From Nakamurella panacisegetis (lineage in GTDB: Bacteria > Actinomycetota > Actinomycetes > Mycobacteriales > Nakamurellaceae), in NCBI RefSeq assembly GCF_900104535.1, contig NZ_LT629710.1:2728001-2792000 (forward strand): a stretch of 64,000 nt of DNA, in the 5' to 3' direction. The notes beneath the pieces are model-generated. The model was not told the DNA's origin. It saw nothing but the letters and a program-made list of their open reading frames with translations, and made no database searches. Both the position numbers and the translations under genes were made by a program. This document shows positions 1 to 9,720 of this stretch, one piece after another. Positions within the stretch are counted from its first letter, which is position 1. The number at the start of each line of letters is the position of its first letter.

Positions 1-490
1 CCATGGCCCATTCGTGCAACCCGAAGCATCCGAACTGTGGGGGAGCCGCCACCGTCCGGGTGAGCAGTTGTCGAATGAACGCGACACTGGGGCCGCGGGC
101 CTGAAGGAATGAAGCGACGTCGGCCGCGTTTGCCCTCCCTTCGCCGGGTATGTCCAATTCCCGGTGAAATCGCCAGTCGGTCCGTTCCGGAGCGTCCAGC
201 AGGGCGGTGCCGGCCCCGGGATACCAGCGACGCAATTGAGACGGACGCAGCGAGTAGTAGGTGAACAGGAAATCCTCGACCGGGTGGGTCCGGTTCGCCG
301 ACGACCGGCTCAGGTGATCCCGTGTGATCGAATCGACTTCTTGGGCGTGCGCCTGCTCGAACTCGACCCAGGATCGGCGATGCAGGATCGTATGCGGGTC
401 GCCCGGAGTGGTCACAGCCACAATTGTCCACGAGATCGACGGCCGCTCGGTCGTCCCCGGCGGTTCCCGGCCCCGGCCGCCGACTTGCAT
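1..490 (-). CDS. 3-methyladenine DNA glycosylase family protein, partial (C-terminus outside window)
   Basis: I translated this strand by hand: it stays open from an ATG at 490 to the window edge, giving about 163 residues. It contains [21 protein letters not shown] followed by a Trp/Pro-rich stretch, and ends near CFGLHEWAM. This block is the signature I remember from the actinobacterial family annotated as 3-methyladenine DNA glycosylase, often found beside housekeeping genes. The annotated role is removal of alkylated bases in repair. I see no classical AlkA or Tag motif, so the name rests on family resemblance only. It is divergent from lysS with about 40 bp between starts, so the promoters must overlap. 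The first 20 or so residues are low complexity, and a later start is possible. Confidence 0.65.
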   Translation of the reverse strand, partial: MQVGGRGREPPGTTERPSISWTIVAVTTPGDPHTILHRRSWVEFEQAHAQEVDSITRDHLSRSSANRTHPVEDFLFTYYSLRPSQLRRWYPGAGTALLDAPERTDWRFHRELDIPGEGRANAADVASFLQARGPSVAFIRQLLTRTVAAPPQFGCFGLHEWAM

Positions 491-529
491 TGTCAGGCCG
501 GCCCCCGCGCGCGAAGTAGTCTTTCAAGG

Positions 530-2143
530 GTGAGCTCCACTTCAGGCGGCCGGACCGACGGCGCCAACCCCACCGAACCCGTCCATTCCGACGTCCCCGC
601 CGCCCTGGTGCCGGGAAAGTCCGATTCGAAGCCGGCCGGACCGGTCTCGGTCGACGACGATCTGCCCGAGCAGATGCGGGTGCGGCGGGACAAGCGGGCC
701 CGTTTGTTGAATGACGGAATTGATCCGTACCCGGTGGGTGTGCCCCGGACGACCGGCCTGGCGCAGTTGCGGGCGGAGTTTCCTGATCTCGAGCCCGATG
801 TACGAACCGGCAAGGTGGTCGGCATCACGGGCCGGGTCATCTTCCTCCGGAACTCCGGCAAATTGTGTTTCGTGACACTTCGCGAGGGTGGCGCCGGAGA
901 AACCGGGTCCGAGCTCCAGGTGATGATCTCCCTGGCCTCGGTCGGTGCCGAGTCGCTCGCTGCGTTCAAAGCCCACGTCGACCTCGGCGACCACTTGTTC
1001 GCCCGCGGCGAGGTCATCACGTCGCGCCGGGGAGAACTCAGTGTGCTGGCCGAATCGTGGCAGCTGACGTCCAAGTCGCTGCGGCCGCTGCCCGTGGCTC
1101 ACAAGCCATTGTCCGAGGAGAACCGGGTCCGGCAACGATACGTGGATTTGATCGTCCGGCCGCAGGCTCGCCGCAACGTCGAGGTGCGGGGGACGGTCAA
1201 CCGCTCGCTGCGGAACACCTTGCACGAGCGTGGTTACCTCGAGGTCGAGACGCCCATGCTGCAGGTCCTGCACGGCGGCGCCGCGGCCCGCCCGTTCCAG
1301 ACCCACATGAACGCAATGGACATGGACCTGTTCCTGCGCATCGCCCCGGAGCTGTACCTCAAGCGCTGCGTCGTCGGCGGTATCGACCGCGTCTTCGAGA
1401 TCAACCGGAACTTCCGTAACGAGGGCGCGGATTCCTCGCATTCACCTGAGTTTGCGATGTTGGAAACCTACGAGGCCTACTCCGACTACAACGGCATGGC
1501 CGAGCTGACGCGCACCCTGGTCCAGAATGCCGCGATCGAGATTTTCGGTACGACCGACGTCACGCACGCGGACGGGTCGACCTTCGATCTGGGTGGGGAT
1601 TGGGAAAGCATCACGCTGTACGGCGCATTGTCCGAGGCGGCCGGGATGGAGGTCGACGTGACCACACCCATGGCGGCGCTGGTCGAGCTGGCCGAGAAGT
1701 TCGACGTCGCGGTGGCCCCGCACTACGGACCGGGAAAGCTGGCCGAGGAACTTTTCGAGGCGCTGGTCGTGCCGTCGCTGGTCCTGCCCACGTTCGTCCG
1801 GGATTTCCCGGCCGAAACATCCCCGTTGACCAGGGCCCACCGGGTTACGCCGGGGCTGGCCGAGAAGTGGGACCTGTACATCCGGGGTGTCGAAACGGCC
1901 ACCGCCTATTCGGAGCTGGTCGATCCGGTCGTGCAGCGGGAGCGCTTTGTCGACCAGGCGCGTTTCGCCGGGCTGGGCGACGTCGAAGCCATGGTCCTGG
2001 ACGAGGACTTCCTCCGCGCGATGGAATACGGCATGCCGCCGGCCGGAGGTATGGGCATGGGCGTCGACCGGTTGCTGATGGCCCTCACGGGTTTGGGAAT
2101 CCGGGAGACCATCCTGTTCCCGTTCGTCCGCCCGGGCGACTGA
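530..2143 (+). CDS. lysS: lysyl-tRNA synthetase, class II
   Basis: Charges tRNA-Lys with lysine in the cytoplasm. The protein is 537 residues from a GTG at 530. The OB-fold anticodon-binding domain starts around residue 90 ([11 protein letters not shown]). The class II core follows, with [11 protein letters not shown], the motif 2 region [11 protein letters not shown] and a C-terminal motif 3 [19 protein letters not shown] replaces the TRHNPEF common in other bacteria, an actinobacterial-looking variant. The open frame runs back to 164, but that part overlaps the divergent gene and has no family resemblance. A GTG at 608 is an alternative start. An ATG at 674 would cut into the conserved LPEQMRVRR block and is unlikely. 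The gene precedes lsr2 and clpC, as in mycobacteria. Confidence 0.95.
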   Translation: MSSTSGGRTDGANPTEPVHSDVPAALVPGKSDSKPAGPVSVDDDLPEQMRVRRDKRARLLNDGIDPYPVGVPRTTGLAQLRAEFPDLEPDVRTGKVVGITGRVIFLRNSGKLCFVTLREGGAGETGSELQVMISLASVGAESLAAFKAHVDLGDHLFARGEVITSRRGELSVLAESWQLTSKSLRPLPVAHKPLSEENRVRQRYVDLIVRPQARRNVEVRGTVNRSLRNTLHERGYLEVETPMLQVLHGGAAARPFQTHMNAMDMDLFLRIAPELYLKRCVVGGIDRVFEINRNFRNEGADSSHSPEFAMLETYEAYSDYNGMAELTRTLVQNAAIEIFGTTDVTHADGSTFDLGGDWESITLYGALSEAAGMEVDVTTPMAALVELAEKFDVAVAPHYGPGKLAEELFEALVVPSLVLPTFVRDFPAETSPLTRAHRVTPGLAEKWDLYIRGVETATAYSELVDPVVQRERFVDQARFAGLGDVEAMVLDEDFLRAMEYGMPPAGGMGMGVDRLLMALTGLGIRETILFPFVRPGD

Positions 2144-2206
2144 GTAAGGGACCGGCAATCAACAACAACTAGTCGCGGACTTGGGGCCGCCAATCGCCGC
2201 AGCGCA

Positions 2207-2289
2207 ATGCTTAAGCATCGCCGCCGGCGTGTAGCCCAGCCCACTAAGTACGGGTCCTGTTGGTTATTTACACTTTTGTGATCTACGCT
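2207..2289 (+). promoter_or_regulatory. AT-rich lsr2 promoter region with a perfect 12-bp palindrome
   Basis: This stretch is far more AT-rich than its surroundings. It has the perfect palindrome ATGCTTAAGCAT at 2207-2218 and a candidate promoter: TTGGTT at 2260-2265, an 18-base spacer, and TACGCT at 2284-2289. The run GTTATTTACACTTTTGTG lies between the boxes. Lsr2 binds AT-rich DNA, so autoregulation from here is plausible, but that is inference. The boxes match consensus only moderately. Confidence 0.45.
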
Positions 2290-2339
2290 GGAAAGCAGAA
2301 CAACTTGCGGCCGACCTGGCCCTATCAGGAGGAAAATCC

Positions 2340-2708
2340 ATGGCCACCATGACCACCGTCAGTCTCGTTGATGACCTGGACGGATCCGTCGCTGCCGAGA
2401 CCGTCTCCTTTTCGCTCGACGGAGCCAACTACGAGATCGACCTGACCGACAAGAACGCCAAGAAGCTGCGCGACGCGCTGGCCAACTTCACCGCTCACGC
2501 GCGCCGCATCGACGGTGGCCGCCGTGTCGCCGCCGCTCGCGGAGCCAAGGCGAAGCCGGCGAAGGCCACCAAGTCGACGGCCCGCACCGCCCCCGACCGG
2601 GAGCAGACCGCGGCCATCCGCGAGTGGGCCCGCGCGGCCGGCTACGAGGTCTCCGAGCGCGGTCGCCTGTCCGCGGCCGTGCTGGACGCCTTCGAGTCCG
2701 CTCACTGA
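2340..2708 (+). CDS. lsr2: Lsr2, H-NS-like nucleoid-associated protein
   Basis: A 122-residue actinobacterial xenogeneic silencer that binds AT-rich DNA in the minor groove and oligomerises. The N-terminal dimerisation domain (residues 1-60) contains the DDLDGS and FSLDGANYEIDLTDKNA blocks typical of Lsr2. A basic Ala/Lys linker at about 65-85 leads to the C-terminal DNA-binding domain, with REWARAAGYEVSERGRLS carrying the RGR AT-hook-like loop. The ATG is preceded by a perfect AGGAGG at 2327-2332 with 7 bases of spacing. Size matches the family. It sits between lysS and clpC, its usual actinobacterial position, and is followed by a strong terminator. Confidence 0.97.
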   Translation: MATMTTVSLVDDLDGSVAAETVSFSLDGANYEIDLTDKNAKKLRDALANFTAHARRIDGGRRVAAARGAKAKPAKATKSTARTAPDREQTAAIREWARAAGYEVSERGRLSAAVLDAFESAH

Positions 2709-2742
2709 TCCACCCCGCCTCCGTTCGAGGCGGTGCGTCGAG

Positions 2743-2776
2743 AACGACCCCCAGGCCAACGGGCCCGGGGGTCGTT
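2743..2776 (+). terminator. Rho-independent-type terminator of lsr2
   Basis: The arms AACGACCCCC and GGGGGTCGTT, extended by GGCC pairing with one mismatch, form a stem of about 15 bp around a short loop. It begins 35 bases after the lsr2 stop. There is no long T-run, as is usual in high-GC actinobacteria. Confidence 0.75.
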
Positions 2777-3080
2777 GCGCTTTCCGCCGCCCTTGGTCGC
2801 GGTCGGCGGCTGCGCCCGGAGCCGACGACGTGCTGTTCGCCCTCGGCGTAGGCGCCAGCCCTGGCGGAACGTCGCAGCTAGGAGCAGCGTTAGAAGGACG
2901 GTGGCAGTTCTGGTGCGCAGAACGAGCCTGATGGGTGGACGGAAGGCCGGGGAGCGTGAGCCCGGCCCGACTAGACTCGGACGATCGGAGTCCGTTGTGG
3001 CTTTTGTCGGCGAACTCGCTGGCACGGGTCATCACGAATCCCGGCCATCTCCCTGCCGCGCACGCTCGTAAGGAGTGCAC
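2777..3080 (+). other. Intergenic region and leader of clpC
   Basis: I found no convincing gene between the lsr2 terminator and clpC; open frames here lack family resemblance and ribosome binding sites. A possible -10 box TAGACT lies at 2972-2977 without a recognisable -35. AAGGAG at 3070-3075 serves clpC. I looked for a ClgR- or CtsR-like inverted repeat and saw none that was clear. Confidence 0.4.
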
Positions 3081-5606
3081 ATGTTCGAAAGATTTACCGA
3101 CAGAGCGCGTCGCGTGGTTGTCCTGGCCCAGGAAGAGGCCCGGATGCTGAACCACAACTACATCGGGACCGAGCACATCCTGCTCGGTCTCATCCACGAA
3201 GGCGAAGGGGTCGCCGCCAAGGCGCTCGAGTCGCTGGGTATCGCGCTGGAAGGCGTGCGGGCCCAGGTCGAAGAGATCATCGGGCAGGGCCAGCAGGCGC
3301 CGTCCGGTCACATCCCCTTCACCCCCCGGGCCAAGAAGGTTCTGGAACTGTCGCTGCGCGAGGCCCTGCAGCTCGGTCACAACTACATCGGTACCGAGCA
3401 CATCCTTCTCGGTCTCATCCGCGAGGGTGAGGGCGTTGCCGCCCAGGTGCTGCAGAAGCTCGGGGCCGACCTCAACCGGGTCCGCCAGCAGGTCCTCCAG
3501 CTGCTTTCGGGTTACCAGGGCAAGGAAACAGCGGCCGCCGAAGGTGGTCGCTCGGAGGGCACCCCGTCGACCTCGCTGGTCCTGGACCAGTTCGGCCGGA
3601 ACCTGACGCAGTCGGCCCGCGAGGGCAAGCTGGATCCGGTCATCGGCCGCGAGAAGGAGATCGAGCGGGTGATGCAGGTGCTCTCCCGCCGCACCAAGAA
3701 CAACCCGGTGCTGATCGGCGAGCCCGGCGTCGGCAAGACCGCGGTGGTCGAGGGCCTGGCCCAGGCGATCATCCGGGGCGACGTCCCGCAGACCCTGAAG
3801 GACAAGCACCTCTACACCCTCGACCTCGGTTCGCTGGTCGCCGGATCCCGGTACCGCGGCGACTTCGAGGAGCGGCTGAAGAAGGTGCTCAAGGAGATCC
3901 GTACCCGCGGGGACATCATCCTGTTCATCGACGAGCTGCACACGCTCGTCGGCGCGGGTGCCGCCGAGGGCGCGATCGACGCCGCGTCCATCCTCAAGCC
4001 GATGCTGGCTCGCGGTGAGCTCCAGACCATCGGTGCCACCACGCTGGACGAATATCGCAAGCACGTGGAGAAGGACGCCGCTCTCGAGCGTCGTTTCCAG
4101 CCGATCCAGGTCGGTGAACCGACGGTCGCCCACACCATCGAGATCCTCAAGGGTCTGCGCGATCGGTACGAGGCGCACCACCGGATCACCATCACCGACG
4201 AAGCCCTGGTCGCCGCGGCCACCCTCGCCGACCGGTACATCAACGACCGGTTCCTGCCGGACAAGGCCATCGACCTGATCGACGAGGCCGGGGCCCGGAT
4301 GCGGATCCGTCGGATGACGGCGCCGCCGGACCTGCGCGACTTCGACGAGAAGCTGGCCGGAGTTCGTCGGGAGAAGGAATCGGCGATCGACTCGCAGGAC
4401 TTCGAGAAGGCCGCCTCGCTCCGGGACACGGAGAAGCAGCTGCTGACGAAGAAGGCCGAACGCGAGAAGGCGTGGAAGGACGGCGACCTCGACGTCGTCT
4501 CCGAGGTCGACGACGAGCAGATCGCGGAGGTGCTGGCCAACTGGACCGGCATCCCGGTGTTCAAGCTGACCGAGGAGGAGACCTCCCGGCTGCTGCGCAT
4601 GGAGGATGAGCTGCACAAGCGGATCATCGGACAGGACCAGGCGGTCAAGGCGGTCTCGCAGGCGATCCGTCGTACCCGGGCCGGCTTGAAGGACCCGAAG
4701 CGCCCGTCCGGCTCGTTCATCTTCGCCGGCCCGTCCGGTGTCGGTAAGACCGAGCTGACCAAGGCCCTGGCCGAGTTCCTCTTCGGCGACGAGGATGCGC
4801 TGATCCAGGTGGACATGGGCGAGTTCCACGACCGGTACACCGCGTCGCGGCTCTTCGGTGCCCCTCCCGGATACGTGGGTTACGAAGAGGGCGGGCAGCT
4901 CACCGAGAAGGTGCGCCGCAAGCCGTTCTCCGTAGTCCTGTTCGACGAGATCGAGAAGGCTCACCCGGACATCTACAACACGCTGCTGCAGGTGTTGGAG
5001 GACGGCCGGCTGACCGATGGCCAGGGGCGCACGGTGGACTTCAAGAACACCGTGATCGTGTTCACCTCCAACCTCGGTACGCAGGACATCTCCAAGGCCG
5101 TGGGCATGGGCTTCTCGCAGGGCAGCGAGGATTCCAACTACGAGCGGATGAAGACGAAGGTCAACGACGAGCTCAAGCGCCACTTCCGGCCCGAGTTCCT
5201 CAACCGTATCGACGACGTGGTGGTCTTCCACCAGCTGACCACCGAGCAGATCATGACCATGGTCGACCTCATGCTCAAGCGCGTCGAGACGGCCCTGAAG
5301 AACAAGGACATGGGGCTCGAAGTCACCGACGCCGCGAAGATGCTGCTCGGCGAGCGCGGATTCGATCCGGTGCTGGGGGCGCGGCCGCTGCGTCGCACCA
5401 TCCAGCGGGAGATCGAGGACAAGCTGTCCGAGAAGATCCTGTTCGACGAGATCAAGCCCGGCCAGATCGTGGCCGTCGACGTCGAGGGTGAGGGGGCCGA
5501 CAAGGTCTTCACCTTCGTCGGAGTGCCGCGTCCGTCGGAGATCCCCGACACCGTCGCCGCTCTCGCGGCGGAGGGTGGCTCCGGGATCAGCTTCGAGAAG
5601 GAGTAA
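3081..5606 (+). CDS. clpC: ATP-dependent Clp protease ATPase subunit ClpC
   Basis: An 841-residue Hsp100 unfoldase that feeds substrates to ClpP in the cytoplasm. The Clp N-domain (residues 1-145) holds two repeats, both with [17 protein letters not shown]-1 has Walker A GEPGVGKT at about 213-220 and the pore-loop region [15 protein letters not shown]-type coiled segment lies at about 421-456. AAA-2 has Walker A GPSGVGKT at about 550-557 and [13 protein letters not shown] as its pore loop. The ATG at 3081 gives the canonical [11 protein letters not shown] start with AAGGAG 5 bases upstream; a GTG at 3075 lies inside that ribosome binding site and is rejected. Length matches mycobacterial ClpC1. 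A perfect terminator follows, so it is probably monocistronic. Confidence 0.97.
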   Translation: MFERFTDRARRVVVLAQEEARMLNHNYIGTEHILLGLIHEGEGVAAKALESLGIALEGVRAQVEEIIGQGQQAPSGHIPFTPRAKKVLELSLREALQLGHNYIGTEHILLGLIREGEGVAAQVLQKLGADLNRVRQQVLQLLSGYQGKETAAAEGGRSEGTPSTSLVLDQFGRNLTQSAREGKLDPVIGREKEIERVMQVLSRRTKNNPVLIGEPGVGKTAVVEGLAQAIIRGDVPQTLKDKHLYTLDLGSLVAGSRYRGDFEERLKKVLKEIRTRGDIILFIDELHTLVGAGAAEGAIDAASILKPMLARGELQTIGATTLDEYRKHVEKDAALERRFQPIQVGEPTVAHTIEILKGLRDRYEAHHRITITDEALVAAATLADRYINDRFLPDKAIDLIDEAGARMRIRRMTAPPDLRDFDEKLAGVRREKESAIDSQDFEKAASLRDTEKQLLTKKAEREKAWKDGDLDVVSEVDDEQIAEVLANWTGIPVFKLTEEETSRLLRMEDELHKRIIGQDQAVKAVSQAIRRTRAGLKDPKRPSGSFIFAGPSGVGKTELTKALAEFLFGDEDALIQVDMGEFHDRYTASRLFGAPPGYVGYEEGGQLTEKVRRKPFSVVLFDEIEKAHPDIYNTLLQVLEDGRLTDGQGRTVDFKNTVIVFTSNLGTQDISKAVGMGFSQGSEDSNYERMKTKVNDELKRHFRPEFLNRIDDVVVFHQLTTEQIMTMVDLMLKRVETALKNKDMGLEVTDAAKMLLGERGFDPVLGARPLRRTIQREIEDKLSEKILFDEIKPGQIVAVDVEGEGADKVFTFVGVPRPSEIPDTVAALAAEGGSGISFEKE

Positions 5607-5639
5607 TACCCCACCGGTTCGCCGGTGACGAGACGGCCG

Positions 5640-5671
5640 AGCGGGCCGGACGAGAAATCGTCCGGCCCGCT
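5640..5671 (+). terminator. Terminator of clpC
   Basis: A perfect 14-bp stem, AGCGGGCCGGACGA paired with TCGTCCGGCCCGCT, around a GAAA tetraloop. It starts 33 bases after the clpC stop. Confidence 0.85.
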
Positions 5672-5842
5672 CTGCTGTGTCCAAGGGCACGTCCACGCCG
5701 GCGGTGGTTGGCCGATCGACCGACCGCACGGTCCTATCGTGGAATCGAACACCGGAGACACCGCTTCACTCCTGGTGCGATTCGCCCCGGCGGTGCCGCC
5801 GGCTACGCGAGAAAACCCGTTGTGAAGAAAGGCGTTCTCGTC

Positions 5843-6463
5843 GTGTCCGTGATTCCGGCGATCGGTTGGATGGCTGCGCTGTGCAGCGCCGTCATCGCTC
5901 TGCCGCAGGCCATCCGATTCGTGCGCAGCCGCTCGTCGGCCGGTGTGAGCGTGCTGATCTGGCAGACCACCGTGGTCGGGTCGCTGTGCTGGACGGCGCA
6001 CGGACTGACCGAAGGCGTCGTCCAGATCTTCCTGCCCAACGCGATTCTCGGCGTCACCGCGGTGGCCGTGCTGGGCCAGCTGAGCCGGATGCGGGGGCTG
6101 GCCGCGGCGGGAGTGTGGATGCTGCCCCTGGTCTGGACAGCGGCATCGGTGACCGTCGATCTCGCCTTCGGACCGTTCTGGTTCGCTGCTGCCGTATTCA
6201 TCCCCACAGCCCTCGGCCTTCTCTCCCAGTGGCGAGAGATCCTGCGGGCCAGCGATGTCGGTGGGGTCTCGGTCACCGGCCTGGCCATCAACCTGATCTG
6301 CCAGAGCCTCTGGCTGGTCTATGCCATCCCGTCCGGCGAGGTCGCCGTGATCAGTGTGGCCACGCCGGTCGTGCTGCTGATCGTGGGCACACTCGGAACC
6401 TTGTTGATCCGGCGCCGCGAGCAGGCCGGGATCGAAACGGCCGAGTTGACGGTGGCCGCCTGA
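5843..6463 (+). CDS. PQ-loop / SemiSWEET-type integral membrane protein
   Basis: A 206-residue hydrophobic protein with about seven membrane segments and two PQ-loop repeats: ALPQAIRFVRSRSSAGVSV near residue 20 and LSQWREILRASDVGGVSV near residue 133. In the second, Ser replaces the Pro of the PQ pair. PQ-loop proteins include sugar and amino-acid carriers; the substrate cannot be read from sequence. I chose the GTG at 5843 because GAAAGG lies 10 bases upstream and the protein then begins with the first hydrophobic helix. A GTG at 5822 would add seven residues. It is convergent with mutY, with 15 bp between the stops. Confidence 0.75.
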   Translation: MSVIPAIGWMAALCSAVIALPQAIRFVRSRSSAGVSVLIWQTTVVGSLCWTAHGLTEGVVQIFLPNAILGVTAVAVLGQLSRMRGLAAAGVWMLPLVWTAASVTVDLAFGPFWFAAAVFIPTALGLLSQWREILRASDVGGVSVTGLAINLICQSLWLVYAIPSGEVAVISVATPVVLLIVGTLGTLLIRRREQAGIETAELTVAA

Positions 6464-6478
6464 GGTCGGTCGACCCGA

Positions 6479-7360
6479 CTAGCCGGGCAGGCTCAACCCG
6501 CCGTCGCGATCGGTGACGGCCAAGCCGTCGGTTATCAGCGACGCCACACAACGGTCTCGCTGTATCGGATCCGGCCATGCGGTGTCGATGACGCTCCCGG
6601 CGACCGGCCCGTGGGCCGCGCGCAGCAGGGCCATGATCTTGCCCCGGACCTGACGGTCGGTCCCGGCGAACGCCTGCACGGCCCGTCGGGCCGGGGTCGG
6701 CGGGTAGCCGGCGGCCCGCCAGGCGCACCGGCCGGACAACGGGCACCGGTCGCAGTCCGGATCCCCGGCCGAGCAGATCAATGCGCCCAGTTCCATCACG
6801 GCCGCGGAGAAGCGGGCCGCCCGAACCGATTCGGTCGGCAGCAGCGACTCCAGCTCACGTCGGTCGGCCGGCGTCGCCGGCTCCCGGACGCTGTCCACGC
6901 CCCGCACCACCCGCGACAGCACGCGACGCACGTTGGTGTCGACAACCGGGGTGCGTGCGCCGAAGGCGAAGGCGGCGATGGCCCGGGCCGTGTATTCGCC
7001 GACTCCGGGCAACGACAGCAGTTCGGGAATGTCGCTGGGTACGGCACCGTCGTGGTCGTTGGTGATCGCGGTGGCCGCGGCGTGCAGCCGCAGGGCGCGG
7101 CGCGGATAGCCCAGCCGGCCCCAGGCCCGAACCGCGTCGCCCGACGAGTCCGCGGCCAGGTCGGCCGGCCGCGGCCAGCGCCGCATCCAGGCCTCGAACA
7201 CCGGGAGCACCCGGACCACCGGCGTCTGCTGCAACATGAACTCGCTGACCATCACTCCCCACGGCCCGGCCTCCGGTCGCCGCCAGGGCAGGTCCCGTCC
7301 GTGATCGCCGAAGAAGACGAGTAGTCGATCGACGTCCAGCCGGTGCTCGGTCGCCGTCAT
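6479..7360 (-). CDS. mutY: A/G-specific adenine DNA glycosylase MutY
   Basis: A 293-residue base-excision repair enzyme that removes A mispaired with 8-oxoG. It shows the catalytic Glu40 in SEFMLQQT, the helix-hairpin-helix LPGVGEYTA at 117-125, the catalytic Asp141 in VVDTNVRR, and a complete [4Fe-4S] loop with Cys196, 203, 206 and 212 (C-X6-C-X2-C-X5-C). The C-terminal 8-oxoG recognition domain of longer MutY proteins is reduced to a short tail, as in mycobacterial MutY. The ATG at 7360 begins just before the conserved catalytic domain; the frame extends upstream without resemblance. It lies near disA/radA, as in M. tuberculosis. Confidence 0.92.
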   Translation of the reverse strand: MTATEHRLDVDRLLVFFGDHGRDLPWRRPEAGPWGVMVSEFMLQQTPVVRVLPVFEAWMRRWPRPADLAADSSGDAVRAWGRLGYPRRALRLHAAATAITNDHDGAVPSDIPELLSLPGVGEYTARAIAAFAFGARTPVVDTNVRRVLSRVVRGVDSVREPATPADRRELESLLPTESVRAARFSAAVMELGALICSAGDPDCDRCPLSGRCAWRAAGYPPTPARRAVQAFAGTDRQVRGKIMALLRAAHGPVAGSVIDTAWPDPIQRDRCVASLITDGLAVTDRDGGLSLPG

Positions 7361-7473
7361 GCCTTGGGAATCCCGTTCTCCGGTGGTCGATGCAAGTGAT
7401 CCGCTCCCGACTGAGGATTCGTCGGCCGCGCTTCCACGGATTCGTTGCCATTGAAGATTACCGTCGAGCCGTG

Positions 7474-8424
7474 ATGCATCCCGTCGGTCCCCTGTCACCC
7501 AGGGTCTACTGGCTCCGCCGGGTGGCCGTGATCGTTGCCTCCGTCGCGGTCCTGGTCGGGGTCATCTTCCTGGTGGCCGGGCGAGCCAAGAAGTCCACCT
7601 CGTCGCCGGTGTCCGGGGCGGCCGCCACCGCGCTCTCCTCCCGGGCCCAACTGACCGGGGTACTCGCCTCGGGCCCGGCCAGGTCATCGGTGGGCAGCAG
7701 CGCGGCGATCGGCTCCTCGCCCGCGGCCAGCAGCCCGACGGTCGGCAGCTCGACCACGCCGGCCACGACCCGACCTGCGACCACGGCGAACGCGACCCCG
7801 ACGGCGAAGACCACCGGGACCGCGAAATCCACCGCCACGGCGAAGACCACCGGGACCGCGAAATCCACGGTCCCGGCGAAGTCCACCACGAAGTCCACCG
7901 CCGCGTCGGGCACCGGCACGGCGAAGACCACCGCGACCACGGCCCGGTCCACCACGACGAGCAAGACCACCCCCACCAAGACCACGCCGAGCACGACCGC
8001 CCCGCCGGCGCCGAGCACCGACGCCCAGGGCCGGTTGCTCTGCGCGAACTCGGCACTGAAGGTGACCGCGACCACCGGATCGCCCACGTTCGCATCCGGG
8101 ACGCAGCCCATCCTGGGGGTGTCCGTCACCAACATCAGCTCGACCACCTGCACCCGCGATCTGTCCGGGCCGCTGCAGGTCTTCACCGTCTACACCGCGG
8201 CCGGCGCCAGGGTCTGGTCGACGTCGGACTGCTTCCCCGGCGAGGGTACGGACGTGCGCACGCTGGCGACCGGAGAATCCGTGCAATACAACATCAAATG
8301 GTCCGGAACCACATCCAACCCGGGCTGCACCGCGGCCCGGGTGGTCGCCCCGGGCGGAAAATACCAGCTGCGAGTGACCATCGGCTCGCTGATCGCGACC
8401 CCGGTCGCTTTCACGATCTCGTGA
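7474..8424 (+). CDS. Conserved membrane protein with Thr/Lys/Ala-rich linker and extracytoplasmic beta domain
   Basis: About 316 residues from an ATG at 7474 (a GTG three bases earlier is equally possible). One N-terminal membrane helix (about residues 17-37, VAVIVASVAVLVGVIFLVAG) is followed by roughly 130 residues of Ser, Thr, Ala and Lys repeats. A folded C-terminal domain of about 130 residues then holds conserved-looking Cys (LCANSALKV, TTCTRDL, DCFPG, NPGCTA), probably an exported beta-sandwich with disulfides. It occupies the position of Rv3587c between mutY and disA, whose function is not established. The linker is built from tandem DNA repeats. I cannot assign a function. Confidence 0.7.
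   Translation: MHPVGPLSPRVYWLRRVAVIVASVAVLVGVIFLVAGRAKKSTSSPVSGAAATALSSRAQLTGVLASGPARSSVGSSAAIGSSPAASSPTVGSSTTPATTRPATTANATPTAKTTGTAKSTATAKTTGTAKSTVPAKSTTKSTAASGTGTAKTTATTARSTTTSKTTPTKTTPSTTAPPAPSTDAQGRLLCANSALKVTATTGSPTFASGTQPILGVSVTNISSTTCTRDLSGPLQVFTVYTAAGARVWSTSDCFPGEGTDVRTLATGESVQYNIKWSGTTSNPGCTAARVVAPGGKYQLRVTIGSLIATPVAFTIS
7804..7875 (+). repeat. Two 36-bp tandem repeats encoding the Thr/Lys linker
   Basis: Units at 7804-7839 and 7840-7875 share their first 29 bases exactly and encode AKTTGTAKST in frame. Degenerate copies continue to about 8000. They expand the linker of the membrane protein. Confidence 0.85.
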
Positions 8425-8457
8425 CTGACCGGCGCTCGCGTAGCTGATCGGCGCTCG
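8425..8457. repeat. Short direct repeat immediately after the stop, between convergent genes
   Basis: CTGACCGGCGCTCG at 8425-8438 and CTGATCGGCGCTCG at 8444-8457 differ at one base and repeat with a period of 19. They begin at the first base after the stop of the membrane-protein gene and lie before the end of disA. Confidence 0.7.
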
Positions 8458-8485
8458 GCTGAGCCGGCAGGCGCACCAGCAGGTT

Positions 8486-9601
8486 CTACAGCGGCGCACC
8501 GTACCGGTCGACGATCGATGACTCGGCCAGGCGGGAGAGGCCTTCCCGGACCACCCGGGCCCGGCCCTCACCCACGCCGTCGACCAGTTGGAGATCGTCG
8601 GCCGTCGCCGCGAGCAGGCCCTGCAGGTTCCCGAAGTGGGCGATGAGCCGGTCCAGAATGGCCGGCGGCACCCGCGGGATCCCGGCCAACAGGCGGTATC
8701 CGCGGGGGCTGGCGGTCGCGTCCAGGGTGTCGAGCTGTGCGGCGTATCCGACCACCCGGGCCACGGCGGTGAGGTCCAGCAGTTCGGACTCGCTGAGCCG
8801 ACGGAGTCCGGCGACGACGTCCTGGACGTCCCGTCCGGCCTGTTCGGTGGGTAGATAGTCGCGGATGAGAAGTTCGCGCATCTCCTCGGTACCGGCCACC
8901 AACTCGTCCAACTGCAGGCCCAGCAGCCGGCCGTCGGTGCCCAGCTCGATCACGCTGCTGGTCAACTCGTCGGCGATCCGGCGCACCATCATCAGCCGCT
9001 GAAGCACCGTCATCGCATCGCGCAGCGTCGCGAAGTCCTCGATCTCCAGCGCCGACAACGACGCCGTGACCTCGTCCAGTCGGGACTTGTAGCGCTGCAG
9101 GGTGGCCAGAGCCTGGTTGGCCCGGCCAAGAATGGTCGACGGATCGGCGACCACGTGCCGCAATCCGCCGAAGTACAGGCTGATGATCGCCATGGAGTGA
9201 CTGACGGCGATCACCGGGAGGTTGGTCTGCAGCCCCGTCCGTTCCGCAGTGCGGTGCCGGGTGCCGGACTCGACCGTCGGGATGGTGGCGTCGGGCATCA
9301 GCTGGACGTTGGCTCGCAGGATCCGCGTCGCGTCGTTGTTGAGTACGACCGCCCCGTCCATCTTGGACAGTTCGCGCAGCCGGGTGGGGGAGAACTCCAC
9401 GTCGAGGCGGAATCCGCCGTCGCACATCGCTTCCACGGTCGGGTCGTACCCCAGGACCAGCAGGGCCCCGGTGCGACCGCGGAGTATTCGCTCCAGACCC
9501 TCGCGCAGCGGTGTTCCGGGAGCGATCCGGGCCAGCACCTCCCGCTGAGCCGCGAGAGACTGCCGCTCGTCCTCCACCGGTACCCCCAAGGCTGTCAGCA
9601 C
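8486..9601 (-). CDS. disA: DNA integrity scanning diadenylate cyclase DisA
   Basis: A 371-residue enzyme that makes cyclic di-AMP from two ATP and is inhibited at branched DNA. The DAC domain (about 1-145) has the catalytic DGA at residues 82-84 and RHRTAER at 115-121. A central helical linker leads to a C-terminal helix-hairpin-helix DNA-binding domain ([12 protein letters not shown], about 342-353). Length is close to M. tuberculosis DisA. The start is a GTG with weak GGAA upstream; a GTG a few codons later is possible. It lies downstream of radA on the same strand, 119 bp away; RadA is a known DisA partner in other bacteria. Confidence 0.95.
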   Translation of the reverse strand: MLTALGVPVEDERQSLAAQREVLARIAPGTPLREGLERILRGRTGALLVLGYDPTVEAMCDGGFRLDVEFSPTRLRELSKMDGAVVLNNDATRILRANVQLMPDATIPTVESGTRHRTAERTGLQTNLPVIAVSHSMAIISLYFGGLRHVVADPSTILGRANQALATLQRYKSRLDEVTASLSALEIEDFATLRDAMTVLQRLMMVRRIADELTSSVIELGTDGRLLGLQLDELVAGTEEMRELLIRDYLPTEQAGRDVQDVVAGLRRLSESELLDLTAVARVVGYAAQLDTLDATASPRGYRLLAGIPRVPPAILDRLIAHFGNLQGLLAATADDLQLVDGVGEGRARVVREGLSRLAESSIVDRYGAPL

Positions 9602-9720
9602 TTCCAGTTAGCGGGAGTCTAGTTTGTCGACGGTCACGGCCAGTGACACGGACTCCGCGCCGCCCTCCGGAGCCGCGGCCCGCCCGCGGCGGGGAGGGGC
9701 CGGACGCATCGCACTGACGC

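Noticed and set aside
2325-5729. Very long open frame on the minus strand opposite lsr2 and clpC
   Set aside because: It is the antisense of clpC, driven by GC-rich third positions; low-complexity product with no ribosome binding site or family resemblance.
7790-8000. CRISPR-like periodic repeats
   Set aside because: Repeats are contiguous, degenerate and in frame within a coding sequence; no unique spacers and no cas genes.
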